Below, one piece after another: positions 25,515 to 34,330 of a stretch of DNA of 64,000 bases. Under the pieces are notes generated by a model that saw only the letters and a program-made list of their open reading frames with translations, was not told the DNA's origin and searched no databases. Numbering within the stretch: the stretch's first letter is position 1; each line of letters begins with the position of its first letter. The stretch spans positions 1 to 64,000 of the forward strand of contig NZ_FMWX01000010.1 in the NCBI RefSeq assembly GCF_900103265.1, written 5' to 3'. This DNA comes from Sphingomonas sp. NFR15 (lineage in GTDB: Bacteria > Pseudomonadota > Alphaproteobacteria > Sphingomonadales > Sphingomonadaceae). Position numbers and translations under genes: made by a program.

Positions 25515-26408
25515 TCAGCGCACCGAATAGTCCATCGCGCGCAGGTCGGCGATCATCCCCGGCCCGCTCGGCCGCCAGCCGAGCCGCTGCCGCGTCCACG
25601 CGCTTGAGGATGGCATGTCGATCCCGGCGAACAGGCCGAGCCAGCCGAAATGCGCCTGTGCTTGCTCGGCGGTCAGCGACGCCACGGGCACGCCAAGCCC
25701 CGCGCCGACCGCCTCGGCGATGTCGCGCGCCGCCACGCCTTCCTCATCGGACGCATGATAGCGCGCACCCGGCTCGGCGGCGTCCAGCGCGAGCACATAG
25801 AGCTTGGCCACGTCGAGCACATGCGCGGCGGGCCAGCGGTTGCGCCCCTCGCCGACATAGGCCGCCAGCCGCTTCTCGCGCGTGATCTCGATATAGGGCG
25901 TGACGAGGCCCTGCTTCTCGGTGTCATGCACCTGCGGCAGCCGCACCACCGAGACGTTGACGCCAGCCTCGATCAACTCGGCCCCGGTCTTTTCGGACAG
26001 CACGCGCGGGTTGGGATTGTCGGCGACAAAGGCATCTTCGGTGGCGGGCTGGCCGGGCACGGCATTGCCCATGCCGGTGCCCGAGGTGATGACGAGCGGC
26101 CGGTCGGACCCTTTGAGCGCTTGCCCGAGCGCGGTGATGACGCGCGCGTCCTTCGCGCAGTTGGCGACGAAGTTCGCGAAATCATGGTCGAACGCGGTGT
26201 GGATCACCGCGTCGGCCTGCGCCGCGCCGGCGGCGAGGCCATCGGGATCTTCGAGGGTGCCGTGAAACGCCTCCGCGCCGGCCGCTTCGAGCGCCCGCGC
26301 GCCCGCGTCCGATCGCGTCAGCCCGAGCACCTGATGCCCGGCGGCGAGCAGTTCGGGTACGATCCGCGAGCCGATGAAGCCGGTCGCCCCGGTGAGGAAT
26401 ACGCGCAT
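25515..26408 (-). CDS. SDR family NAD-dependent epimerase/dehydratase-like protein
   Basis: A 297-residue extended/atypical short-chain dehydrogenase fold protein. The dinucleotide-binding motif GATGFIG (7-13) is at the N-terminus, followed by AVIHTAFDHDF and LVITSGTGM. A classical YxxxK is not obvious. SEKTGAELI stands where it would be, suggesting an atypical or regulatory NAD(P)H-binding protein. The ATG at 26408 has GGAGA 7 bases upstream. The 113 bases before it are unusually AT-rich (GATATCTATACC, CCATATTTTACC on the minus strand) and probably hold its promoter. Confidence 0.8.
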   Translation of the reverse strand: MRVFLTGATGFIGSRIVPELLAAGHQVLGLTRSDAGARALEAAGAEAFHGTLEDPDGLAAGAAQADAVIHTAFDHDFANFVANCAKDARVITALGQALKGSDRPLVITSGTGMGNAVPGQPATEDAFVADNPNPRVLSEKTGAELIEAGVNVSVVRLPQVHDTEKQGLVTPYIEITREKRLAAYVGEGRNRWPAAHVLDVAKLYVLALDAAEPGARYHASDEEGVAARDIAEAVGAGLGVPVASLTAEQAQAHFGWLGLFAGIDMPSSSAWTRQRLGWRPSGPGMIADLRAMDYSVR

Positions 26409-26521
26409 GACATGGTCTCCGATGCTGTTCGAAAGGCCATGTCGTCGAGTCGCCGTCCCGGTAAAATATGGGACTTTATCGTGGTATAGATATCAACAGC
26501 ATCGTCCGCCCGGCGCGATGG

Positions 26522-27313
26522 TTACAGGAAGAACGTCCCCTCGATCACCGTCACGCAGCCGCCGCCCAGCACGACGCGGTCGCCGTCGAGCGCGCATGTC
26601 AGCCGCCCGCCGCGCGCGCTCGCCTGAAACGCGGTGAAGCTGTCGCGGCCGAGTCGCTGCGCCCAATAGGGCACGATCACCGCATGCGCGGAGCCCGTCA
26701 CCGGGTCTTCGTCCACGCCCGCGCCGGGCGCGAACATCCGGCTCACCACGTCGGTCGAATCGCCCGGCGCGGTGACGATTGCCTGATGGTCGCCGCTTGC
26801 GGCCAGCCGCGCCATGTCGGGCGCGCAGGCGCGCACGGCGGCTTCGTCGGCGAGTACGATCACGCCGTAGCCGCCCTCGCGCCACAGGGTCTCGACCGGC
26901 GCCACGCCGAGCGCCGCGACCACCTCGGCCAGCGGCTTGGGCGACGGCGCCCACGCCGGCAGCGCGAGCGCGTAGCCATCGCCCTGCCGATCGACCGCGA
27001 GCACCCCGGCGCGGCGCGTGCGGAAGGTGACGCGCACGCGGTCGGGGTCCGCCGCTAGCACGAAATGCCCGCTGGCGAGCGTCGCGTGGCCGCACAGCCG
27101 GACCTCGTCGGCGGGGGTGAACCAGCGCAGCTCGAAATCGCTCTCGCCGCTCGCGTCGGGTACGAGGAAGGCGGTTTCGGACAGGTTGTTCTCGCGCGCG
27201 ATCGCCAGCAACGTGCCGTCGTCGAGCCACTCGGTCAGCGGCATCACCGCCGCCGGATTGCCCTCGAACGGCTGGGTCGCGAAGGCGTCGATCTGGGTGA
27301 AGGGCAGTCTCAT
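26522..27313 (-). CDS. PhzF family isomerase-like protein
   Basis: A 263-residue member of the PhzF/diaminopimelate-epimerase fold. Catalytic Glu46 lies in ENNLSETAF, followed by the second-half motifs RLCGHATLASGH and DEDPVTGSAHA. PhzF isomerases act on trans-2,3-dihydro-3-hydroxyanthranilate in phenazine synthesis, but no other phenazine gene is here, so the substrate is unknown. Its ATG overlaps the stop of the cation efflux gene by 4 bases, placing it third in a pdxH-efflux-phzF-like operon. Confidence 0.87.
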   Translation of the reverse strand: MRLPFTQIDAFATQPFEGNPAAVMPLTEWLDDGTLLAIARENNLSETAFLVPDASGESDFELRWFTPADEVRLCGHATLASGHFVLAADPDRVRVTFRTRRAGVLAVDRQGDGYALALPAWAPSPKPLAEVVAALGVAPVETLWREGGYGVIVLADEAAVRACAPDMARLAASGDHQAIVTAPGDSTDVVSRMFAPGAGVDEDPVTGSAHAVIVPYWAQRLGRDSFTAFQASARGGRLTCALDGDRVVLGGGCVTVIEGTFFL

Positions 27314-28242
27314 GCGCGGTCCTTTGCGTCGGCGATCATCACATCGGACTCGATCAGCGGGTTGCGCGCGTCGAGCAGCCAACCGGGATCGAGATGGATC
27401 AGGATCTCGGTATCGGGGAACACCGCGGTGATTCGCGCCTCGACCTCCTCGACCACCTCATGCGCGGCGGCGACGGTCATCTCGGGTGCGACATACATAT
27501 GGAATTGCACGAAATCGCGCGTGCCCGATCGCCGCGTGCGGATGTCGTGCAGCCCGCGCAGCTCGGGATGGTCGGCGATCAGCGCGATCAGCCGGTCGCG
27601 CTCGGCGACCGGCCATTCCTTGTCCATCAGCAGGTCGATCGCGGTCCCGGCCGATCGCAGCGCACCCCAGGCGAGCCACAGCGCGATCGCCACGCCGAAC
27701 ACCGGATCGGCGCCGCGCACGTGCAGAAGCTGGTCGAGCACCAGCGCGACGATCACCGATCCGTTGAGCAGCAGGTCGGACTGATAATGCACGTTGTCGG
27801 CGCTGACCGCGACCGATCCGGTCGCGGCGATGATGCGGCGCTGATAGGCGACCAGCGCGAGCGTTACGACGATCGCCGCGATCGACACGCCGATGCCGGT
27901 GCCCGCGTGCCGCGTCGGCGCGGGCGCGCCCAGCGCGCCGATCGCCTCCCACGCGATGCCCGCCGCCGACACCGAGATCAGCGCGACCTGGAACAGCGCG
28001 GCCAGCGCCTCGGCCTTGCCGTGGCCGTACCGATGGTCGTGATCGGCGGGGATCGTCGCGAGATGCACGCCGTACAGCGTGACGCACGACGCGACGAGAT
28101 CGAGCGCGGTGTCCGCCAGCGATCCGAGCATGGCCACCGATCCCGTCGCCCACGCCGCATAGCCCTTCAGCGCGAGCAGGAAGCACGCCGTCGCCACGCT
28201 GGCGAGCGCGCCGCGCGTTGCGAGCGGCACCGCGCCGCTCAT
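27310..28242 (-). CDS. Cation diffusion facilitator (FieF-like) metal exporter
   Basis: A 310-residue inner-membrane H+/divalent-cation antiporter. The transport-site residues of FieF are conserved: Asp44 and Asp48 in SLADTALDL, and His152 and Asp156 in HYQSD. The HDHRYGHGKAEALAAL loop and the C-terminal ferredoxin-like domain (HDIRTRRSGTRDFVQFHMYV) are present. Six helices are predicted. Zinc or iron is the likely substrate. It overlaps pdxH by 4 bases (ATGA). Confidence 0.92.
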   Translation of the reverse strand: MSGAVPLATRGALASVATACFLLALKGYAAWATGSVAMLGSLADTALDLVASCVTLYGVHLATIPADHDHRYGHGKAEALAALFQVALISVSAAGIAWEAIGALGAPAPTRHAGTGIGVSIAAIVVTLALVAYQRRIIAATGSVAVSADNVHYQSDLLLNGSVIVALVLDQLLHVRGADPVFGVAIALWLAWGALRSAGTAIDLLMDKEWPVAERDRLIALIADHPELRGLHDIRTRRSGTRDFVQFHMYVAPEMTVAAAHEVVEEVEARITAVFPDTEILIHLDPGWLLDARNPLIESDVMIADAKDRA

Positions 28243-28817
28243 GGGTAGAGCAGGCCCTCGTCCCAGCCGTCGGCGGTGCGCGTGAACAGGCGGCGTTCGT
28301 GGAGGCGGTGCGCGCGGTCCTGCCAGAATTCGATGCGATCGGGCGTCACGCGGTAGCCGCTCCAATGCGGCGGGCGCGGCACGTCGCCGCCTTCGAAGCG
28401 CGCCCGCACCTCGGCGAAGCGCGCTTCGAACGTCTCGCGCGCGTCGAGCGGCTGCGACTGGTCCGATGCCCAGGCGCCAAGCTGCGAATCGCGCGCGCGG
28501 CTGGCGAAATAGGCGTCGGCCTCGGCCTCGGTGACGCGCGCGAGCGGCCCTTCGATGCGGATCTGGCGGCGCAGCGACTTCCAGTGGAAGAGCAAGGCGA
28601 CCTGCGGGTTCGCGGCGATGTCTGCGGCCTTGCGGCTCTGCTGGTTGGTGTAGAACACGAAACCGTCGGGACCATGCCCCTTGAGCAGCACCATGCGCAC
28701 CGCCGGCCGCCCGCCCGCGTCGGCGGTGGCGAGCGCCATCGCGTTCGAATCGTTGATCTCGGATGCGCGCGCCTCGGCATACCAGGCGTCGAACAGGGCG
28801 AAGGGATCGGTGGTCAT
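28239..28817 (-). CDS. pdxH: Pyridoxamine 5'-phosphate oxidase PdxH
   Basis: A 192-residue FMN enzyme making pyridoxal 5'-phosphate. Key segments: NAMALATADAGGRPAVRMVLLKG and FYTNQQSRKAADIAANP for FMN and substrate, W...SDQSQPL, and the C-terminal RLHERRLFTR...WDEGLLYP. Length is slightly below E. coli (218) because the N-terminus is short. The ATG at 28817 has no clear ribosome-binding site. First gene of a three-gene operon. The product cofactor is needed by the aminotransferases elsewhere in the window. Confidence 0.93.
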   Translation of the reverse strand: MTTDPFALFDAWYAEARASEINDSNAMALATADAGGRPAVRMVLLKGHGPDGFVFYTNQQSRKAADIAANPQVALLFHWKSLRRQIRIEGPLARVTEAEADAYFASRARDSQLGAWASDQSQPLDARETFEARFAEVRARFEGGDVPRPPHWSGYRVTPDRIEFWQDRAHRLHERRLFTRTADGWDEGLLYP

Positions 28818-28864
28818 GACCGTGCTGTAACGCGTGGCGCGCGGTGTGTAACCACCCACCGGGT

Positions 28865-30052
28865 TTACGCCCCCGCGATCGCCAGCCCCGCCGCATGGCC
28901 GCTCGCCCAGGCCCATTGGAAATTATACCCGCCAAGCCACCCCGTCACATCGACCGCTTCGCCGATCGCGTACAGGCCGGGCACCTTGCGCGCCTCCATC
29001 GTCTTCGACGACAGTTCGGCGGTGGAGATGCCCCCCGCCGTCACCTCGGCCTTGGCGAATCCCTCGGTGCCGTTGGGCGAGAAGCGCCAGTCCGCCAGGT
29101 GCCGCTCGGCCGCGGCGACCCGCTTGTCGGTGAAGCCGCCGAGCTCCCCGTCGAGATTGAGCCGGTCGGCGAGCGTCACCGCGAGCCGCGCGGGCAGATG
29201 GCGGTCGAGCGCCTGTTCGAGCGTCACGCGCGGCCGCGCATGCTTGGCCGCGACCAGCCAGCCGTCCGCGAGCGCGGGCAGGAAATCGATGCCGACGCTG
29301 TCGCCGTGGCGCCAATAGGAGGAGATTTGCAGGATCGCCGGGCCGGACAGCCCCTTGTGCGTGAACAGCGCCGCCTCGCGGAACGCGGTCTTGCCGGTCG
29401 TCGCGACCACCTCGGTCGCCACGCCCGAGAGCGAGCGGAACAGCGTCTCGTCGCCGCCCAGCGTCAGCGGCACCAGCGCCGGGCGCGGCTCGACCACTTT
29501 CAGTCCGAAGCGCCGCGCCAGATCATAAGCGAAGCCGGTCGCGCCCATCTGCGGAATCGACGGCCCGCCGGTGGCGATCACCAGCGCGGGCGCCGCCGCC
29601 GCGCGACCGCCGATCTCGACGCGGAACAGCCCGTCACCATGCTCGACCGCGCCGACCGGCGCACCCAGCGCGAGCGTCACGCCGCCCTTGTCGCACTCAG
29701 CCTGCAACATCGCGACGATCTGTTTGGCCGATCCGTCGCAGAACAATTGCCCGAGCGTCTTTTCGTGCCAGGCGATGCCATAAGCCTCGACCAGCGCGAG
29801 GAAATCCTGCGCGGTATAGCGCCCGAGCGCGGACTTGGCGAAATGTGGATTGGCCGACAGATAGCGGTCGGGCGCGGTGTGGAGGTTGGTGAAATTGCAC
29901 CGCCCCCCGCCCGAGATCAGGATCTTCTTGCCGACCGCATCGGCATGATCGACGAGCAGCACGCGCGAACCGCGCTGCCCGGCAACGGCGGCGCACATCA
30001 GCCCGGCGGCGCCCGCGCCGAGGACGATAATATCGTAGCTTGGGATGGTCAT
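28865..30052 (-). CDS. NAD(P)/FAD-dependent oxidoreductase, HI0933/BaiN family
   Basis: A 395-residue flavoprotein. FAD-binding motif VLGAGAAGLMCA (near residue 10) is followed by the family hallmark GKKILISGGGRCNFTN, then LVIATGGPSIPQMGATG and a C-terminal GLYAIGEAVDVTGWLGGYNFQWAWASG. Homologues include HI0933 and YhiN, and their physiological reaction is not firmly known. The start is at ATG 30052. It lies 47 bases from pdxH and 43 bases from the J-like gene on the same strand. Confidence 0.9.
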   Translation of the reverse strand: MTIPSYDIIVLGAGAAGLMCAAVAGQRGSRVLLVDHADAVGKKILISGGGRCNFTNLHTAPDRYLSANPHFAKSALGRYTAQDFLALVEAYGIAWHEKTLGQLFCDGSAKQIVAMLQAECDKGGVTLALGAPVGAVEHGDGLFRVEIGGRAAAAPALVIATGGPSIPQMGATGFAYDLARRFGLKVVEPRPALVPLTLGGDETLFRSLSGVATEVVATTGKTAFREAALFTHKGLSGPAILQISSYWRHGDSVGIDFLPALADGWLVAAKHARPRVTLEQALDRHLPARLAVTLADRLNLDGELGGFTDKRVAAAERHLADWRFSPNGTEGFAKAEVTAGGISTAELSSKTMEARKVPGLYAIGEAVDVTGWLGGYNFQWAWASGHAAGLAIAGA

Positions 30053-30095
30053 CGCACCGCCTGTAGGGGCAAAAGCGCCGCGCGGGAAATGCGTG

Positions 30096-32516
30096 TCAGG
30101 TCGATGGCGCGGCGCGCGCCGGTGTCGCCAGCGCCGGGAACAGCACGATCCGCGCGGTCGCCGCGGCGCGGGCGCGGTCGGGGGCGCGCGCAAGCGCGGT
30201 CAGCAAGGCGATGCGCGCATCGCACTGCGCGGCCTTGCCCGCCTTGCCGTCCGCCGCGCGCATGAACGCCTCATAATCGAGCCCGCTCGCACCCGTCACC
30301 ATCGCGTTGAACGCCACCGGCGGGTAGGGCGGTGTCGCGGTCAGTTGCGCTTCCGACAGGCGCGGCGCGGCGGCGATGGCGAAGGTCTGCGCGGTCTGCC
30401 GGTCGCGCAGCGTCTGCGGCAACGCTTTCTCGTCGACGGTGGCGCGCGGCTTCGCGCAGGCCTCGCCAGAGCGATCGCGCAGCGCGAGCAGGCGCAGCCG
30501 GCGGATCTCGATCTCCTCCAGCAGCGCTGCGTCCGGGGCGACGGGCAGATGGCTCGCATAGGCCGCGCCGACCAGGTCGATGACGCGCGTCGTTGCGGTC
30601 TCGGTGTCCGGTTGTCGGGACACGGCCTGCGCGATCTGCTGCCACAGCGCCGGGTTGCCGCGCGCGATCGCATCGAACCCCGCGACGCGCTGACGCAGCG
30701 CACGCAGCTTCAACGCCTGCTCGCCATGCGAATCGAGCGCGGCCTCGGTCTTGCCGCGCAGCGATTCGTCGGGCGCCCAGCTATCTTCGAACCCGCCGAG
30801 CGAGAGAATCGCGGCGAAGACGAACCCGGCGACGAGCGCCATCTTGAGCGCGCGCAGCGCGAGATGTTCGCGGTTGCCCCGCACCCCGGCGATCTGCGCG
30901 GCCGACACGATGACCAGGCCCGCCACCAACGTCAGCGCGGCGGCATAGAATGCGGCACCGCGGATGCCGACGAGCAGCGCCGCACCATAGCCGAGTCCGC
31001 CGATCGCCAGCACCAGCGGCACCGCGAAAGCGGCGCGCCAGCGCGGCACATGCTCTAATATCACCGCGCCCTGCGTCAGCGGCCCGACCATGATCGTCGC
31101 GCCTAGCGCGAACACCAGCGCCAGCGCGGCGCGGTGGACCGGATCGAGCGCCGCCACCGCCAAACCGCCGCCGAACAGCGCGGCGAGGAGGCCGGGCAGC
31201 ACACCCGCGAGCACCCGCTGGCGCACCTCGGCGATCGTCGCGGTGCCGCCCGCCACCGCCATCCAAGCCCACGCGAGCGCGGTCAGCAAAGCGAGACCGA
31301 GCAGCGCCACGCGCGAGTCGGGCAGCAGCATCGCGCCGGCCAGCACCAGCGCCGGCCCCGCGATCCAGCCATTCGCCAGCCACGCCGGGCGGTGCGCCTG
31401 CGACCAGCGATGGCGCAGCCACCGCGCGGCGAACGGCACGCACGGGCTGAGCAGAATGGCGAGGCCGATCGCCCAGTTCGCCCACGGTTGGAGCGCTGGC
31501 AGCGGATCGCCGAACGCGTCTTTCAGCGCGAGATAGAGCAGCAGCGCCAGCGGCATCGCCGCGAGCATGCCGAGCGTCCCGTGCGGACGGCTCAGGAAAC
31601 GCCGCCAGCGCGCCACCGAATCGGCCTTGAACGAATAAGCGATGCCCGGCGCGATCGGCCCGTGCGCGCCTAGCAGCGTCGCCACCCCGCTTTCCAGCCC
31701 GGGCCGGAACGCGGCGAGCCGCCACGACCAATAAGGCCCGGCGCCGCGCGTCAGGCTGTGCCAGGCCGGCTGGAGCGGGTTGCCGGGGCGGGCGAGCGTT
31801 TCGGCCAGTCGCCATTCGTCGAACCGCGCCAGCACCGCAGCGACCGCCGGCGAGGCCGCGTGCGCCCGCTCGTCGGTCCAGCCGAACGCGGTGGCGGCTT
31901 CGGCCAGGATCGCGTCGCTGCGCGGGATCGTGTCGGCGAGCAGCTCGGCGACCGCCCGTTCGACATCGGCGCGCAGCGCGATCTCGTCGAGCGCCGGGGT
32001 CGCGAGCAGCGCGGCGAACGTCTCGCGCAGCGTCGTCTCGTCGCTGTCCCACGGCCCGCGCAGCGATCGTTCGAGCGTCGCGAGCAGCGCGCGCAGCCGC
32101 GCGATCCCGGCCTCGCGCTCGGCGGCGAACAGGCCGGCGAGGTCGGGCGCGTGCGCGTCGGTCGGGTCGCCCGCCGCCGGGCCGGTGCGAAAGCGCGGCG
32201 ACGGTGGCGGCGCGTCCGCCGCTTGGGTCTCGGGTTCGGGATCGCGCGGCGCGATCACCTCGAAAAACTGGGCTTCGTCGAAACGCAGCGTCACCCCCGC
32301 GCCGCCGCTTTCGCCGATGTCGTCCGCGCTCTCGCCTGCGTCCCAGGCTGCGGCGCTATCGGCCCAGTCCAGCGCCATCTCATAGGCTGCGCGCAACGCC
32401 TTGAAGCCTTCGGGATCGTCCTCGGGATTGGTGACGCGCAGCGCCTTGGCGTAAGCGCGGCGGATCGCGGCGCGGTCAGCCGTCGCCGCGATCCCCAGAA
32501 CGCTCCAGATGGTCAC
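30096..32516 (-). CDS. Large membrane protein with degenerate N-terminal J domain
   Basis: An 806-residue protein. Residues 1-50 resemble a J domain (IWSVLGIAATADRAAIRRAYAKALR ... EGFKALRAAYEMAL), but the HPD tripeptide that stimulates Hsp70 ATPase is replaced by NPE in VTNPEDDPEGF. E. coli DjlB/DjlC, partners of HscC, have a similar DP-GFKALR pattern. Residues about 60-300 are acidic or helical. Residues about 310-560 hold roughly nine hydrophobic segments, and the last 240 residues are soluble. It is translationally coupled to the hscC gene (ATGA overlap), which strongly suggests joint action at the membrane. Confidence 0.82.
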   Translation of the reverse strand: MTIWSVLGIAATADRAAIRRAYAKALRVTNPEDDPEGFKALRAAYEMALDWADSAAAWDAGESADDIGESGGAGVTLRFDEAQFFEVIAPRDPEPETQAADAPPPSPRFRTGPAAGDPTDAHAPDLAGLFAAEREAGIARLRALLATLERSLRGPWDSDETTLRETFAALLATPALDEIALRADVERAVAELLADTIPRSDAILAEAATAFGWTDERAHAASPAVAAVLARFDEWRLAETLARPGNPLQPAWHSLTRGAGPYWSWRLAAFRPGLESGVATLLGAHGPIAPGIAYSFKADSVARWRRFLSRPHGTLGMLAAMPLALLLYLALKDAFGDPLPALQPWANWAIGLAILLSPCVPFAARWLRHRWSQAHRPAWLANGWIAGPALVLAGAMLLPDSRVALLGLALLTALAWAWMAVAGGTATIAEVRQRVLAGVLPGLLAALFGGGLAVAALDPVHRAALALVFALGATIMVGPLTQGAVILEHVPRWRAAFAVPLVLAIGGLGYGAALLVGIRGAAFYAAALTLVAGLVIVSAAQIAGVRGNREHLALRALKMALVAGFVFAAILSLGGFEDSWAPDESLRGKTEAALDSHGEQALKLRALRQRVAGFDAIARGNPALWQQIAQAVSRQPDTETATTRVIDLVGAAYASHLPVAPDAALLEEIEIRRLRLLALRDRSGEACAKPRATVDEKALPQTLRDRQTAQTFAIAAAPRLSEAQLTATPPYPPVAFNAMVTGASGLDYEAFMRAADGKAGKAAQCDARIALLTALARAPDRARAAATARIVLFPALATPARAAPST

Positions 32517-34210
32517 AGGAAGCGCTCGCCCTCGAGTCCGTCGAGCGCGGCGTGGAACTCGGCGCGCGCCTGCTCGACCGCGCGCGGATCTTGCCCGTCG
32601 AGCGCGTGCTGGAACCGGCTGATGAGATGATCGACATGCGCGCGATCGTCGCCGAGGAAATTCTCATAGCATTTCTCGCCGCGCGCCAGCGCCGCGCGGT
32701 TGAGTTCCTCGTCGCGCGGATGCGTCTTGAGGCTGGCGAGCAGCGCACGCCGCTCCGCGATCTTGGCATCGTCGCCGACATGATCGTCGTTGATGACGAG
32801 GCTGGTGCGCTCGCCCGACTGCGCGACGACGATATCGACTTCGAGCAGACCGCTCACGTCGTAGGAGAAGCGCACTTCGATGTCCTGTCCGGCGGGGCCG
32901 CGCGGCACCTTCACCTTGGTCTTGCCGATCTCGACATTGTCGCGCACCAGCCGCGCCTCGCCCTGGTAGATGCCGAACACCACCTCCGCCTGATTGTCGG
33001 TGAGCGTCTGGAAACCGTGGACCCGGCTCGCCGGGATTACCGTGTTGCGTTCGAGGATCGGCGCGAAGATGCCATGTTCGAAGCCGCCGCCGGGCAGCGC
33101 TCGGCTGACGTTGACGCCGAGCGAATAGGGGCACACGTCGGTGACGACGACTTCCTTAAGCGCGGCATCGCGCGCCTTGAGCCCGGCCTGCACCGCCGCG
33201 CCGAGCGCGACCGCCTCGTCGGGGTTGACCGTCGCATTGGGGAAGCGGCCGAACATCCGCGCCACCGCGCGCCGCACCAGCGGCATCCGCGTCGCCCCGC
33301 CGATCAGGATGATGTCGGACAGCGCCTCGGGCCTGAGATCGCTGTCGCGCAGCGCGCGCAGCACGGGCGCGCGCAGCCGTTCGATCAGCCCCGCCGCCTG
33401 CGCCTCGAACGTGGCGGCGTCGATCTCCATCTCATAGGCGCGGTCCTGCCATACCACGCGCAGCGTCGCCGCGGTGCCGCCGCTCAGATCGCGCCGCGCC
33501 CGCTCGGCCTGTTCGCGCAGGCGCTGGTAGAGCCGGTCGTTGTGCGCCGCCTCGCCCCACTCCGGGGCGAAGCGCTCGCGCATCAGCGCGATCAGCACCT
33601 CGTTGAAATCCTCGCCGCCGAGCTGGTTGTCGCCGGTCGAGGCGCGCACTTCGATGATGCCCTCGAAAATCTCGACGATCGACACGTCGAACGTCCCCCC
33701 GCCGAGATCGAACACGAAGAACCGCGCCTCGGCATCGAGATTGTGGATGCCATAGGCGAGCGCGGCGGCGGTCGGCTCGTTGATGAGCCGCTCGACCCGC
33801 AACCCCGCCAGTTCGCCCGCGCGGTGAGTCGCCTTGCGCTGCTGGTCGTTGAAATAGGCCGGCACGGTGATGACCGCCTCGGTGACGGGCTCGCCCAGGA
33901 AGGTTTCGGCGTCTTCCTTCAGGCTGCGCAGCACCAGCGCGGAGAGTTCCTCGGCGCTATAGTCGCGCCCGCCGAGCCGGGTGGTGCGCTTGGTGCCCAT
34001 ATAGCGTTTGAACGCGGTGACGGTCGCGTCGGGGTGGCTCGCCTGCCGCTCGCGCGCCGCCATGCCGACCAGCACCGCGCCGCCATCGTCGATGCTCACC
34101 GCCGAGGGGGTGAGCGTCTCGCCGAGCCGGTTGGGGATCAGCGTCGCCGCGCCGTCCTTCCACACCGCGCAAGCGCTGTTGGTGGTGCCAAGGTCGATGC
34201 CGATGATCAT
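32513..34210 (-). CDS. hscC: HscC-type Hsp70 chaperone
   Basis: A 565-residue Hsp70, shorter than DnaK (about 640) and close to HscC (556). ATPase motifs are IGIDLGTTNSACAVW, EAVITVPAYFNDQQR, FVFDLGGGTFDVS and LIGGATRMPLVR. The substrate-binding domain follows DVCPYSLGV, and the helical lid is truncated, as in HscC. In E. coli HscC works with membrane J proteins DjlB/DjlC, and the coupled downstream gene encodes such a protein. Divergent from proA with 120 bases between starts. Confidence 0.92.
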   Translation of the reverse strand: MIIGIDLGTTNSACAVWKDGAATLIPNRLGETLTPSAVSIDDGGAVLVGMAARERQASHPDATVTAFKRYMGTKRTTRLGGRDYSAEELSALVLRSLKEDAETFLGEPVTEAVITVPAYFNDQQRKATHRAGELAGLRVERLINEPTAAALAYGIHNLDAEARFFVFDLGGGTFDVSIVEIFEGIIEVRASTGDNQLGGEDFNEVLIALMRERFAPEWGEAAHNDRLYQRLREQAERARRDLSGGTAATLRVVWQDRAYEMEIDAATFEAQAAGLIERLRAPVLRALRDSDLRPEALSDIILIGGATRMPLVRRAVARMFGRFPNATVNPDEAVALGAAVQAGLKARDAALKEVVVTDVCPYSLGVNVSRALPGGGFEHGIFAPILERNTVIPASRVHGFQTLTDNQAEVVFGIYQGEARLVRDNVEIGKTKVKVPRGPAGQDIEVRFSYDVSGLLEVDIVVAQSGERTSLVINDDHVGDDAKIAERRALLASLKTHPRDEELNRAALARGEKCYENFLGDDRAHVDHLISRFQHALDGQDPRAVEQARAEFHAALDGLEGERFL

Positions 34211-34330
34211 GCGTGATGTCCGTCGCGGTTGCCTCGCGCCGACGCTTACCCGCCCCCGCCGCGCCGGTGAAGCCGCCACGCGGGCGAAACGGCTTTGGCA
34301 GCGGTGGGCGGTCGTGATAGCGATGGCGCC

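Noticed and set aside
26522..27313. PhzF-like gene as part of a phenazine cluster
   Set aside because: No other phz gene is nearby; the neighbours are pdxH and a cation exporter. PhzF-fold proteins are common outside phenazine synthesis.
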